NCBI GenBank assembly: GCA_047967505.1 | Contig: CM106540.1 | From: Dipteris shenzhenensis | Taxonomy: Eukaryota > Polypodiophyta > Polypodiopsida > Gleicheniales | DNA length: 64,000 nucleotides | Strand: one strand, 5' to 3' | Shown: positions 1 through 10,215 of the stretch, in pieces | How the letters are laid out: every line of letters starts with the position of its first letter | Position numbering within the stretch: position 1 is the stretch's first letter | Notes under the pieces: model-generated | Database searches by the model: none | What the model saw: the letters and a program-made list of their open reading frames with translations, nothing else | What the model was told of the DNA's origin: nothing | Made by a program: the position numbers and the translations under genes

Positions 1-29
1 TTAAATTTTTTTTTTTCACGGGCGCAAAC

Positions 30-190
30 GTCGCTATAAGTGTCGCGAAAAGCATCGGAAAAGGAGCGTCGCTATATAGCGACATTGGCAAACGTCGCTA
101 TATAGCGACGATGGAAACGTCGCTATATAGCGACACTGTTAATCGTCGCTATATAGCGACACTGGTAAACATCGCTATATAGCGACGATT
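30..190. repeat. Subterminal palindrome array of CACTA-1
   Basis: Near-identical copies of the 16-bp perfect palindrome GTCGCTATATAGCGAC start at about 68, 94, 119, 145 and 170, a very regular 25-26 bp spacing; a degenerate copy lies near 30. In En/Spm elements, repeated subterminal motifs are binding sites for the element's own DNA-binding protein. The same word recurs at 5706-5795, 50520-50635 and 55630-55770. Binding is inferred, not shown. Confidence 0.85.
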
Positions 191-208
191 AACAGAAGTT
201 AAAAAAAA

Positions 209-263
209 GGGTTAGTGGGGCTAAACAGGGCTTCCTTTTGGCCCTGTTTAGCCGCACTAATCC
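209..263. other. Conserved hairpin next to the subterminal array
   Basis: Arms 209-231 and 241-263 are complementary at 21 of 23 positions, with a 9-base loop. The structure lies between the motif array and the 3' end of the minus-strand gene. CACTA-1 copy 2 has a hairpin at the same place (50652-50703) with a similar stem and an unrelated loop, which argues that the stem matters. It could act in RNA 3' end formation or as a DNA cruciform; neither is shown. Confidence 0.7.
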
Positions 264-469
264 TTTTTTTTTTTGTAATTACAAAAGAAAGTTTTTTATA
301 ACAAAATTTCCCTTGCTTGCAGGGTGATACAAAATTGTTCTTGTGAAATGATGAGTAACAAATGCATATACATGTCGGACATATACAATAGTGTTTGTAA
401 CAAAATTACCCTGTCGAAAGGGCGATACAAAATTGCTCAAACGAGCGGATATACAAAATGCTACTACCA

Positions 470-2014
470 CTACTCATTCGAATCCGAATCATCTTCATCT
501 TGTTGGCCTGTTCCTTGGTCCTCGACACCTGTGTCTTCTCCCTCGTCCCGCCACCTGCGTCCGATCCTTGGCCTTGTTGATCGCTTGCCTCCGATGATGG
601 GACACTTGAGCTTTGACCCTAAGAGTGAACCATATAAATCGAAAATTAGATTGGAACTTAAATTAAAAAGTGAGATTAAAAGTAGGAGTAAACTTATACC
701 GTGCGAGCAGCCACCTCAGCCCAATCGACTGTCGCTCCCATTGCCTCTTGTTCAATGAACCACGGCTTTGTTTCTATCCAAAATGCGCGCCACGTCTCTG
801 CATCTGTAGGAAGACGACCCATCGCAGATTGCTGTGGATCCAATTTACGAGAGTTAGAGTTAGCTAAAGTGCATGTAATATGTAAGTAAAACAAATAGAA
901 CAATACATTAAATGGGAAGAAGTAGACTTACCACGGTTGCCTCGAACGCATACCGTCCGCCTGCACCAAAGTGCGAAGTACCTACGACGTCCAGCCGTCT
1001 CTTCGTAGCCCTCCTCTGACCCTCGAACATTTCGGGATGGTCCCTATGTTGCTTCTTGAAGTACTTCAAATCAGCTTTGTCTGCCCAGCTGGGTTTAGCC
1101 AACCCCTTTGTAATGGAAGTACACAAGGTTGATCTACGATGCTTCAGGACCAAACCCATGCGCTCTTGCATATAATCATCATTAAACTCCACATTTGGCG
1201 GATTAGGGTATCTTTGTTTTAACTCATCGATCACCGCCTGCTTCTTTTGGGCATCTTGATACTGCCAATCGGTATTTATGCCGCTCTTGAAGTAATGACT
1301 CATCAACCTCCTCATGGTGGCCATCACTGCTTTGCCCTTTTTATCTTCTATTATCTCTTCGACAGATGTGATTTGATAGGAGAGATCCCCTGATGAGTAA
1401 GGGGGACTGACGGTAGTAGAGTCTGAAGGAGTGGAAGCTGCGCGAGCGCTTCCGGAGCGAGGAGTAGCAGGGGGAGTAGGAGAGTGAAAGGGACTTGACT
1501 GATACTGTGTCTCCGGACCAAGTGGAGACCTAAAGGAGCGTGAGTGTGCTGACTCGTCGTCTACATCTCCCGAGTAAGCACAACATGAGCCGCCCATCCT
1601 ACTCTTCCTTCCCTTGCGAGAGGCATGCACAGGTGATGATCCCGCGATCGAAGGGGTGCAAGGGGATGGCTGGGCAGTACGTCCACCCGTCGGTGTAGGG
1701 GAAGGAATTACAGAGGTCCTCTGAGAGAGCAGAGAGAAGAATCTCGCTGCCTCCTCATCGCTCATCTACGCTACAAACTCGTCAGGACTCCCGACAAAGC
1801 CATGCGCAGCTAGCAAAGGAGTTCCCCGAGGGGTAGTCGTAGTGCTACGTGGAAGAGGGGTCGGACCAGGGGTAGTCATAGTGCTAGGTCCGAGAGGAGT
1901 CGGGGTCCTTGGGGTAGTCGCCTGAGAGGAATCAAAGTCCTTTGGAGCATATAGATCGTGAGCTCCCCTCCTGCAAGGCTGTCCATACTCGTCGGATGAG
2001 CGACGTGATCCCAT
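470..2014 (-). pseudogene. Transposase_24 (Ptta/En-Spm)-type gene of CACTA-1 copy 1
   Basis: Minus-strand, multi-exon gene for the second CACTA protein, expected to be nuclear and to bind element DNA. The main exon starts at a TTAG acceptor near 2014 with MGSRRSSDEYGQ. It runs through a Pro/Thr/Ser-rich N-terminal region, then a conserved core (residues RYPNPPN and SHFGAGG) to a GTAAGT donor near 945. A further exon follows (about 707-855, GRLPTDAETW). The last exon (470-622) ends in an acidic tail, QDEDDSDSNE. An in-frame TAG just before MSDEEAARFF at about 1765 breaks the main exon and looks like CAG to TAG. The family assignment rests on layout and on similarity to the 59756-60952 gene; no database search was possible. 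Confidence 0.75.
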
Positions 2015-2039
2015 GTCTAACATAGACACAAACACGAAA

Positions 2040-2330
2040 ACAAAAAACAAAAAAACAAACATAAGCATTCTCGTAGGCATAGGCATAGGCAAGAAGAAAG
2101 AAGAGGGAAAGGAAAGAGGGAAAGAAGATGAAAAGGAAAGAAAAGAATGAGAATGAGGAAATAGAGAATGAGAGAAGGGGGAAATAGAGAAGGGGAAAGA
2201 GATGAGGGGAAATGAGAGAAGCATAAGCATAAGCTTATGCGGAAATAGAGAATGAGCTTATGCAGAGATAGAGAAGGAGAGAAGCATAAGCTTATGCTTA
2301 TGCTTCTCTCATTCTCTATTATGCTTCTCT
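2040..2330. repeat. Purine-rich (GA) low-complexity tract
   Basis: The plus strand is built of GAGAAGGGGGAAATAGAGAA-type words, so the minus-strand gene reads through polypyrimidine here, just 5' of its main exon. A second GA-rich tract lies at 4786-5035, so the two flank the ATAAGC minisatellite. Open frames here are Ser/Leu/Phe-rich artefacts of the repeat and are not called as genes. Confidence 0.8.
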
Positions 2331-4790
2331 CCTTCTCTATTTCCACATAAGCATAAGCATGAGCTTATGTGGAAATAGAGAAGGAGAGAAGGGGGAAATG
2401 AGAGAAGGGGGAAATAGAGTGGGAAATAGAGAATGAGCTTATGCGGAAATAGAGAATGAGCTTATGCTTCTCTCATTCTCTATTTCCGCATAAGCTCATG
2501 CATAAGCATAAGCTTATGTGGAAACTTAAGCATAAGCTCATGCTCATGCATGAGCATAAGCATGAGCTTATGCTTATGCTTATGCTTAAGCATAGGCATC
2601 AGAAATAGAGAAGGATCTTATGCAGAAATAGAGAATGAGCTTCCGCATAAGCTTCTCTCATTCTCTATTTCCGCATAAGCTCATGCATAAGCATGAGCTT
2701 ATGTGGAAACTTAAGCATAAGCTCATGCTCATGCATGAGCATAAGCATAAGCTTATGCTTATGCTTAAGCATAAGCATAAGCATAAGCTCATGCTTATGC
2801 TCATGTGGAAAAAGAGAAGGAGCGTATGCAGAAATAGAGAACGAGTTTCTGCATAAGCTTATCTCATTCTCTATTTCCGCATAAGCTCATGCATAAGCAT
2901 GAGCTTATGCGGAAACTTAAGCATAAGCTCATGCTCATGCATGAGCATAAGCATAAGCTTATTTCCACATAAGCTCCTTCTCTTTTTTCCGCATGAGCAT
3001 AAGCATGAGCTTATGCTTATGCTTATGCATAAGCATAAGCATAAGCTCATGCTTATGCTCATGCGGAAAAAAGAGAAGGAGCTTATGTGGAAATAGAGAA
3101 TGAGAGAAGCATAAGCATGAGCATATGCTTCTCTCATTCTCTATTTCCGCATGAGCATGAGCTTATGCGAATGAGAGAAGGGGGAAATAGAGAAGGGGGA
3201 ATGAGAGAAGAGGGAATGAGAGAAGGGGGAAATAGAGAAGGGGGAAAGAGAGCAGGGTCAAACTTATGCATAAGCTCATGCTCATGCATGAGCATAAGCA
3301 TAAGCTCATGCTTATGCTCATGCGGAAAAAGAGAAGAAGCTTATGCGGAAATAGAGAATGAGTTTCCGCATAAGCTTCTCTCATTCTCTATTTCCGCATA
3401 AGCTCACGCATAAGCATGAGCTTATGCGGAAACTTAAGCATAAGCTCATGCTCATGCGGAAAAAGAGAAGGAGCTTATGCAGAAATAGAGAATGAGAGAA
3501 GCATAAGCTTCTCTCATTCTCTATTTCCGCATAAGCTCACACATAAGCATGAGCTTATGCGGAAACTTAAGCATAAGCTCATGCTCATGCATGAGCATAA
3601 GCATGAGCTTATGCTCATGTGGAAAAAGAGAAGGAGCTTATGTGGAAATAGAGAATGAGAGAAGCATAAGCTTATCTCATTCTCTATTTCCGCATAAGCT
3701 CATGCATAAGCATGAGCTTATGCGGAAACTTAAGCATAAGCTCATGCTCATGCATGAGCATAAGCTCATGCTTATGCTCATGCGGAAAAAGAGAAGGAGC
3801 TTATGTGGAAATAGAGAATGAGAGAAGCATAAGCTTATCTCATTCTCTATTTCCGCATAAGCTCATGCATAAGCATGAGCTTATGCGGAAACTTAAGCAT
3901 AAGCTCATGCTCATGCATGAGAATAAGCATGAGCTCATGCTTATGCTTATGCATAAGCATAAGCATAAGCATAAGCTCATGCTTATGCTCATGCCGAAAA
4001 AGAGAAGGAGCTTATGCGGAAATAGAGAATGAGAGAAGCCTAATCTTATCTCATTCTCTATTTCCGCATAAGCTCATGCATAAGCATGAGCTTATGCGGA
4101 AACTTAAGCATAAGCTCATGCTCATGCATGAGCATAAGCATGAGCTTATGCTTATGCTTATGCATAAGCATAAGCTCATGCTTATGCTCATGCAGAAAAA
4201 GAGAAGGAGCTTATGCGGAAATAGAGAATGAGAGAAGCATAAGCTTCTCTCATTCTCTATTTCCGCATAAGCTCACGCATAAGCATGAGCTTATGCGGAA
4301 ACTTAAGCATAAGCTCATGCTCATGCATGAGCATAGGCATGAGCTTATGCTTAAGCATAAGCATAAGCATAAGCTCATGCTTATGCTCATGCGGAAAAAG
4401 AGAAGGAGCTTATCCGGAAATAGAGAATGAGAGAAGCATAAGCTTCTCTCATTCTCTATTTCTGCATAAGCTCACGCATAAGCATGAGCTTATGTGGAAA
4501 CTTAAGCATAAGCTCATGCTCATGCATGAGCATAAGCATAAGCTCCTTCTCATGCGGAAACTTAAGCATAAGCTCATGCTCATGCATGAGCGTAAGCATA
4601 AGCTTATGCTTAAGCATAAGCATAAGCTCATGCTTATGCTCATGCGGAAATAGAAGCATAAAGAAGGGGGAAACTTAAGCATAAGCTCATGCTCATGCAT
4701 GAGCATAAGCATGAGCTTATGCTTATGCTTAAGCATTAGCATAAGCATAAGCTCATGCTTATGCTCATGCATGAGCATGAGCTTATGCGA
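2200..4790. repeat. ATAAGC/GCTTAT self-complementary minisatellite
   Basis: About 2.6 kb made almost entirely of GCATAAGC, GCTTATGC, CATGAGC and GCTCATGC words, with AGAGAAGGAGCTTATG spacers. A higher-order unit of about 163 to 211 bp repeats. Homologous points fall near 3416, 3549, 3712, 3875, 4086, 4285 and 4484, giving steps of 133, 163, 163, 211, 199 and 199. Each unit contains its own inverted copy, so long hairpins are possible. The array lies in the 5' part (probably an intron) of the minus-strand CACTA-1 gene. Copy 2 of the element has only a short trace of the motif at 51335-51362. Confidence 0.9.
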
Positions 4791-5035
4791 ATGAGAGAAG
4801 GGGGAAATAGAGAAGGGGGAAAGAGAGAAGGGGGAATGAGAGAAGCATAAGCATAAGAGAATAAGAGGGAAAGGAAATAGAGAGTAAGAGGGAAAGGAAA
4901 GAGAGAAGGGAAAAGAGATGAGGGGGAAAGAGAGAAGGGGGAAAGAGAGAATAAGAGAAGAGGGAAAAAAGAGAAGGGGGAAAAAGGAGAATAAGAGAAG
5001 GGGGAAGAAGGAAAGAGTGGGAGGGGAAGAGAGGG
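4786..5035. repeat. Purine-rich (GA) tract right of the minisatellite
   Basis: Runs of GAGAGAAGGGGGAAAGAGAG with short interruptions. The tract resembles, as its reverse complement, the CTCTTTTTCTCTC tracts at 41577-42224 and 53055-53365. It is low complexity with no coding evidence. Confidence 0.75.
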
Positions 5036-5051
5036 TTCCTACACCCATCAC

Positions 5052-5075
5052 TACAGCTAGCGCTTAAGGCGCTAG
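5052..5075. other. Short perfect inverted repeat
   Basis: AGCTAGCGC and GCGCTAGCT form a 9-bp stem around a 5-base loop (TTAAG), immediately after the purine tract. It is absent from the CACTA-1 copy 2 region that could be compared. The role is unknown. Confidence 0.5.
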
Positions 5076-5131
5076 CTGCAGGCCAATGCAAATAACAAAA
5101 ATAATAAATGGAAAAAAGAGGAAGCACTTAC

Positions 5132-5169
5132 CTGAAAAAGTATGTCCCGCTCGGTGTAGTGGACTGGCC
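5132..5169 (-). other. Putative small 5' exon of the minus-strand CACTA-1 gene
   Basis: On the minus strand a 38-nt segment is bounded by a TTTTGTAG acceptor and a CAG|GTAAGT donor, both good plant splice sites. It lies between the central promoter region (about 5700) and the main exon (about 2014). If real, the intervening intron would contain the whole minisatellite. This is inferred from splice-site appearance only. Confidence 0.35.
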
Positions 5170-5705
5170 CTACAAAAGAGAGAAAAGAACCCATTTTTTC
5201 AAATAAGATGTTAGTGGAAGGAGGAGATTACAAATGCAGCTTCTTGAAGGGAGGAGATTGAGGAGACAAGGAAAGGAGGAGATTGAGGAGACAAGGAGAA
5301 AGAGAAGGAAGAGAAATACAGAAAAAAGAGGTGAGTTTTCTTTCTTTCTTGAAATCTCGTTTTTTGTTTCAATCCTTTCAAAACAAGCATGAAAACTAGT
5401 TTACAGGTTTGGCAATACAAGAAGAAACACTCACAAAACTAAAGCTAACAAACAAACAACCTACATTGTTGAAACAAACTCACCTCTTGAAGAACTTTCT
5501 TTCAAGAAACCAAAGAGGGAAAAGGATAGAGAGGGAGTACAAGAGGTAGAAGGGTGAGGAGTGGAAAATAGAGTGGGAGGTTGCTTGGAATAGGTGGGAG
5601 GTCATCGAAAATAGGTGGGAGGAAATTTTGGGTTGCTTACTTGAGAGATTAGGGAATAGTTTGAAGAAAACGCCGTGCGTTTAGCATTTCAGGTTTTAAC
5701 CCACA

Positions 5706-5902
5706 GCGTCGCTATATAGCGACACTTATTTATCGCTATATAGCGACGGAACAGAGCGCTATATAGCAACAGAACAGAGCGTCGCTATATAGCGATACTT
5801 ACTGTCACTTTTTTAATGTGGCCTCAAGAGAAGCTCAAACATGCTATTTTATAATTGTCAATATCTCCTCTTCATGCTTATGTTGTGATTTTATAAGTGT
5901 AG
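5706..5902. promoter_or_regulatory. Central divergent promoter region with palindrome cluster (CACTA-1)
   Basis: Four copies or half-copies of GTCGCTATATAGCGAC lie at 5706-5795, between the minus-strand Transposase_24-type gene and the plus-strand tnp2 start at 5903. They are the same word as at the element ends. A TGTAG acceptor-like site directly precedes the tnp2 ATG, suggesting a 5'-UTR intron. The cluster is seen in the sequence; promoter function and self-binding are inferred from En/Spm biology. Confidence 0.6.
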
Positions 5903-7413
5903 ATGGAAGGGACGAGTGGAAGCTCGTCCGATGATGCACCAACGCCCGGGAGCACGAAGTGGCTTACGGAGAGGTTATACTATCATTGCACTCATTGCAA
6001 GCGAGAAGTACGACATCAACATCGTATTATCATGCGCCACTTGCGGATGTATGGGGAGGAGCCAGAACCAGTACCCCCCGTTGGTGTTGCACATGTTGAT
6101 GGATCATCGGTAAGTCAAAGCTATCTAAGTTCACAATCTTATTGTATACGAGGAAATAGAAGATCTTATTTTTACACGAAATCTTAAAACAAGATGAGGA
6201 GGGTGATGAGGGTACACATATACTTTCTCACTTTCAACAAGACTATAGTCTCCCGGATGACGACGAGGGTATGGTCGACATGATGGATTCCATTTTTAGG
6301 GGCACTACATCCCACGTACACGTGATGTCAGAGTCTGAGGTCAAAATGCGAGAGTTGCAATCAACACAATTGTACGAGGGTGCTAGGATGTCTAAACTAT
6401 GTGCTTGTCTCTCAATCTTGAATCTACAAGTATAGTATGGGTGGTCGGATACAAGTGTCTCAGCCTTAATGAGGTTAGCCCTTGCATTAATTTGACTCAT
6501 TATTTGGATATTGTTTGTTTTGAGAATCATCATTTGGATAGTGTCTTTGTCATAGGTTGCTCTAGAAGATGTTGCTTGCACCAAATACCATGCCCGCATC
6601 AAGAGATGAAGCGAAAAAGATGCTAACAACAGTGGGTATGGATTATGATACCATCCATGCTTGCCTAATGATTGTATTCTCTTTCATCGTGAGCATGGAG
6701 ATTTGGCTAGTTGTCCAAAGTGTGGGGAACAACGATATAGAGATGACTTGCAGGGTGAGCGGATACCGGTAAAGGTCTTAAGACACTTTCCCATCATTGC
6801 AAGAATACAACACATGTTTCGATGCAAATCCATAGCGGACTTGATGACATGGCATGCATCTCATCGGTCCACTGATCACACATTGAGGATTCTCGTAGAT
6901 TGTGCAGCTTGGAAGCACATAGATAATCAGTGGCCGGACTTTGCGAGGGAGCCACACAACTTACATCTTGGGCTAGCCATGGACGGCATGAATCCTTTCG
7001 GGTTACGCTCGACATCTTGGTCGACATGGCCCATAGTCGTGGTGAATTACAATATCCCACCATGGCTAACAATAAAAAAGGGACACCTCATGCTTGCACT
7101 ACTTGTGCCAGGAAAGTACAAGGCAAAAAACATGGACGTGTACATGGCACCTTTGATAGAGGAGTTATAGATATTATGGAGAGGAGTGCAGGTCTTTGAT
7201 ATTTCCAGAGCTCCTAGACATACCAATGATATTTTGGTCAGGGGTATCTTGATGTGGACCATGCATGACTACCCAGGATATGGAGAGTGCGCAGGTACGT
7301 GGTTGTGTCTTTACATGTACAATGAGGGATTATGCTTTTTTTACTCTCTTTTGCACGCATGTCTTGTACTAACACATTCATGCACGCGTGCAAGACTTGT
7401 TACAAGTGGGTAC
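5903..7413 (+). pseudogene. tnp2-type transposase of CACTA-1 copy 1 (broken, 3'-truncated)
   Basis: Catalytic CACTA transposase (Transposase_21/tnp2). Exon 1 (5903 to about 6110) encodes MEGTSGSSSDDAP, then a Cys/His cluster CTHCKREVRHQHRIIMRHL, and ends at a GTAAGT donor. The next exon (from about 6190) has LYEGARMSKLCACLSILNLQ. The core exon carries GLAMDGMNPFG (acidic catalytic-type residue in DG.NPFG), IKKGHLMLALLVPGKYK and LMWTMHDYPGYGECAG followed by a GTACGT donor. Damage: TAG near 6434, a one-base deletion near 6670 (visible against the copy at 13420), TAG near 7168, and loss of everything after the GYHA segment. The gene is divergent from its partner. Confidence 0.85.
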
Positions 7414-7505
7414 CATGCTAATGAAAAATTTACAGATAAGGGATTTTAGAAATAGGCCTTGAATGCATGTGGTATAGAGTATTTATACATAGTGACCCCC
7501 CCGAG
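7414..7505 (-). mobile_element. Terminal fragment of the CTCGGGGGGGTCACT MITE family
   Basis: Ends with AGTGACCCCCCCGAG, the same terminal inverted repeat as the complete MITE at 14962-15208. Its reverse complement aligns with the left half of that MITE (TATGTATAA, TTCAAGGCCTAT, CCCTTATCTGTAAA). The other terminus is missing. The fragment sits exactly between truncated CACTA-1 and the gypsy element. Confidence 0.8.
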
Positions 7506-8402
7506 GATTTAGCTCCTTCAAGTGAGGACTTCTTGTCTTGTAATGCCCTTGCATTTGCTTTATAATAAGCTGAGAATCTCCTCTTACTTCCAATTCTTTA
7601 ACTTGACTTTGAAGATAACCCTCCAAACCAAGAACCAAAGCATTATCCTCAGCTGCATTGTTAGTTGTGATACCTGGAAGTTCTTGACCTCTAGCCCATA
7701 CTTCTTGACCTTCAGAATTCATCAAGACCATCCCCTTGGCTCCTTGTTGGCATGAAGGACTAAAAGCCCCATCAAAAGACAAGACAAAAGCTATTGGTGG
7801 TGTCTCCCTTTCATCATTAATGTCCTCCTTATATTTCATTTCTTCTCTTAGATCCTCCCATCCTGTGAGCAAATCTACCATAGTGGACCTAGTGGTATTT
7901 TCAGTGACAAAAGAGAAAGAGAACTCTTGAAGCTCTGACAACCATTTTGCAAATCTCCCCCTAGGACTAGGCTTGTGAGCTAGATATGTTAATATAGACT
8001 GAGAGGTAAGGAAGAAAAATGGTCGAGGTAATAAATAGGAGCAAAATTTTCTAAATGAGAACACCAAAGAGAGAGCTTGTTGCTCCATTTCTTCATACCT
8101 TGTTTCCACCTCTGTAAGTTATCGGCTGGCATAATAGATGGGTTGCATTCCACCTACCTCTCCTTTTTGTAGCAATACAGCACCAATTGGGTGCAAGGAT
8201 ACACTTGGATTTACATAAAAGTCTTGAGACCAATCAGGGGGCTTCAATATTGGGCCTTTACTCATGGCCTCCTAAAGTTGCTGAAAAGACTCTTGTTGCT
8301 CACACCCCATTGGAAAGAAACTCCTTTTCTTGTCAACAAGTTCATGGGATGCACTATCTATGTGAAATCATCACAAAAGCATTGATACTACTTGCTCTTT
8401 TC
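7506..8402 (-). pseudogene. Gypsy RNase H plus additional (aRH) RNase H domain
   Basis: The first RNase H is degraded at its start (8110-8400, frame breaks) and continues at 8109 with ETRYEEMEQQALSLV and FLTSQSILTYLA. After a linker, a second RNase HI-like domain begins with FVLSFDGAF (Asp), continues with TNNAAEDNAL (Glu) and RGDSQLIIKQMQG (Asp), and is cut at 7506. Dual RNase H is a known mark of the plant Tat lineage of Ty3-gypsy elements. The domain would normally remove RNA from the cDNA hybrid. Confidence 0.8.
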
Positions 8403-9142
8403 TAAATTATGCAAACACTAGTGACACTCCCAGGACTTGGCAATGCCATGATTGCTTGAACCTTGTCAGGATCCATTTGCAAGCCTTCTTCAGACACAAT
8501 ATGCCCCAACAAGACTACATTTTTTTGAGCCAAATGACACTTGCTAGGATTTAGACACCCTTTTGCTTCATCAATCCTAGCCAAGGCCATCTTTAACTTC
8601 TCCATGTGATCTATGTGCCGAGAATAAATGCAAAAATCATCCAAAAATACCCTTATGAACTTTCCCAAGTAAGGCTCAAGCACTTGACTCATGAACCTTT
8701 GAAATGTAGCTGGTGCATTGGTCAACCCAAACGGCATCACTTTATAAGCAAAAACTCCCCAAGGTGTGACAAATGATGTTTTCTTTTGATCTTTGTCCCG
8801 AATACAAATTTGAAAGTACCCAGAATACTCATCACATATAGAATACATCTCCTGCCCTGCTACATGGTCTAGTATTTCATCTTGGAATGGAAAAGGAAAA
8901 TGATCCCTCTTAGTGCATGCATTCAAAGGATGAAAGTACACACAAACCCGCCACTTATTTCCTTTCTTTGGTGTGACAACTACAAGAGATATCCATTCCG
9001 AATCATCAACAGGAAATATGAATCCCGCCTCAAGTAGTTGTGTTACCTCTTTCTTTAGTGCCTCAGCATGGATCAACCCCAATTGCCTTAAGCATTGCCC
9101 AACTTGCTTGCTTTCTGGCTTCAACTCAATCTTGTGCTCCAC
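8402..9142 (-). pseudogene. Gypsy reverse transcriptase
   Basis: A 246-residue open stretch covering the RT fingers and palm: WRVCVYFHPLNACTKRDHFP, then FGLTNAPATFQRFM and VFLDDFCIYSRH, with the paired Asp of the active site as LDD. LLGHIVSEEGLQMDPDKV follows, as in Ty3-type RT. It copies element RNA into cDNA in cytoplasmic particles. The frame is open here but flanked by breaks on both sides (9142-9160 and 8402). Confidence 0.9.
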
Positions 9143-9590
9143 AAGAGAGAGTAGTCAAACCTATAAATAGCTTGTTGCAAAGAGATATGGGAAATCATCT
9201 AGCATATCCAAGTACTGGAGCTTCTCACTACCTGATAGAGAATCACCAAGAAGCTCTTCATTGCATTGGCATCGTTTAGTGTGCTCCACATTCTCCACAT
9301 GAAGTGTGTCTATAGGATCTTCTTGTACCACCATTTTGTTCCCTCTTGACTCATCCCGATCAGCACTAAGACAAAGACCAAAGTCTACTCCCTCCACCTC
9401 ACCCTTTGGGCTGGACTCCTCGGAGCTACATCTTGTCTCTTCTTCTTTATCGATTCAAACTCTCTGATGTTGAAGACTCCTCCTTGACAACTTCCTTTTT
9501 GTGACTTCTAATGTTGTAGCACATCTTCTTACCATTTCCCTACAAAATCAATTCTCCATGCGTAGCCAAGGCCTTCCCAAAATCAATGGA
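9143..9590 (-). pseudogene. Gypsy protease-RT linker
   Basis: Residues such as RCQCNEELLGDSLSGSEKLQ, preceded near the insertion point by GKALATHGELIL, are typical filler between protease and RT in plant gypsy elements. The stretch is interrupted by stops. It ends at the CACTA-2 insertion site, where GGA is duplicated. Confidence 0.6.
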
Positions 9591-9610
9591 CACAACAAGA
9601 CAAAGCACCC

Positions 9611-9870
9611 ATTGACGCGCGCACAGACGTGTTTCATGAACTAAAAAAAAAACTTACGGGTGCGCCTATTTGCGCATCTATTTGCACGTCCGGAGACCCG
9701 CGTCTAATTGCATGTCTATATATCAGACTCACACACGTATAGACACGTAGTTAGACGCATAAATAGACGCACTTATAAACGCGTTTATAGATGCACATAT
9801 AGATGCAAGTCGAACAGACAGACGCGAATATAAATGCATTTTTAAACGCACGGATAGACACGCTTTTTTT
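9611..9870. repeat. Left subterminal array of CACTA-2 copy 1
   Basis: Many short words of the form TAGACGCG or CGCGTCTA, in both orientations, separated by 10-20 bp (for example AGACACGTAGTTAGACGCAT). They sit directly inside the left terminal repeat. The same motif type fills 11770-12015, 12420-12540, 17008-17270, 43955-44110, 58985-59230 and 61084-62030. Confidence 0.8.
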
Positions 9871-10215
9871 AAAAAAAAAAATTTTTACAGAATACTGTGT
9901 ATGTTGTGTATGCTATATAGTTACAAGAATCCCATATCCACATTCTGTAATTCAATTCTTACAGCCAACCGCATTTTAATTGCAATTCCAAATAAAATAT
10001 TACAACTCCAAAACGCAATAAAATTGAAAGCTCAAAAAGTGCTTGTATATACATATAGCACGAAGCTAAGCCACGTCATGTGGCTTCAAGTACAAAAAAT
10101 AAGGAAGCTAAGCCATGTCATGTGGCTTCAAGTACAAAAAATAAGAGGAGTCTATATACAAGAGGCACGAAGCCAAGCCAGTGGCTTTAAGTACAAAAAA
10201 GCGTAGCTAGCACTA

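Larger units (their letters stand above)
1..7413 (+). mobile_element. CACTA-1 element, copy 1 (truncated)
   Basis: A CACTA (En/Spm) DNA transposon whose left terminus lies outside the window. It has a subterminal palindrome array (30-190), a hairpin, a minus-strand Transposase_24-type gene (470 to about 5170), a central motif cluster (5706-5795) and a plus-strand tnp2 gene starting at 5903. The tnp2 sequence stops abruptly at about 7413, where its sibling copy at 52100-52150 continues, and joins a MITE fragment. The same order of parts occurs in the better delimited copy at 50403-55864, which is how the family was defined. Both genes are broken, so the copy is not autonomous. Confidence 0.85.
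7506..9590 (-). mobile_element. Tat-like Ty3-gypsy element, 3' part of pol
   Basis: Minus-strand reverse transcriptase, RNase H and an additional RNase H-like domain. The element continues at 17288 beyond the CACTA-2 insertion, whose 3-bp target duplication GGA joins the halves. No integrase or 3' LTR is present, because the element is cut off at the MITE fragment. Confidence 0.85.

Noticed and set aside
30-190. Regularly spaced palindromic repeats resembling a CRISPR array
   Set aside because: The spacers are only about 9-10 bp and similar to each other, the repeats are CACTA subterminal motifs, and the DNA is from a plant.
2635-4653. Many overlapping open frames of 60-120 codons (MSLCGNLSISSC type)
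   Set aside because: They repeat with the minisatellite period on both strands and reflect the ATAAGC words, not genes.
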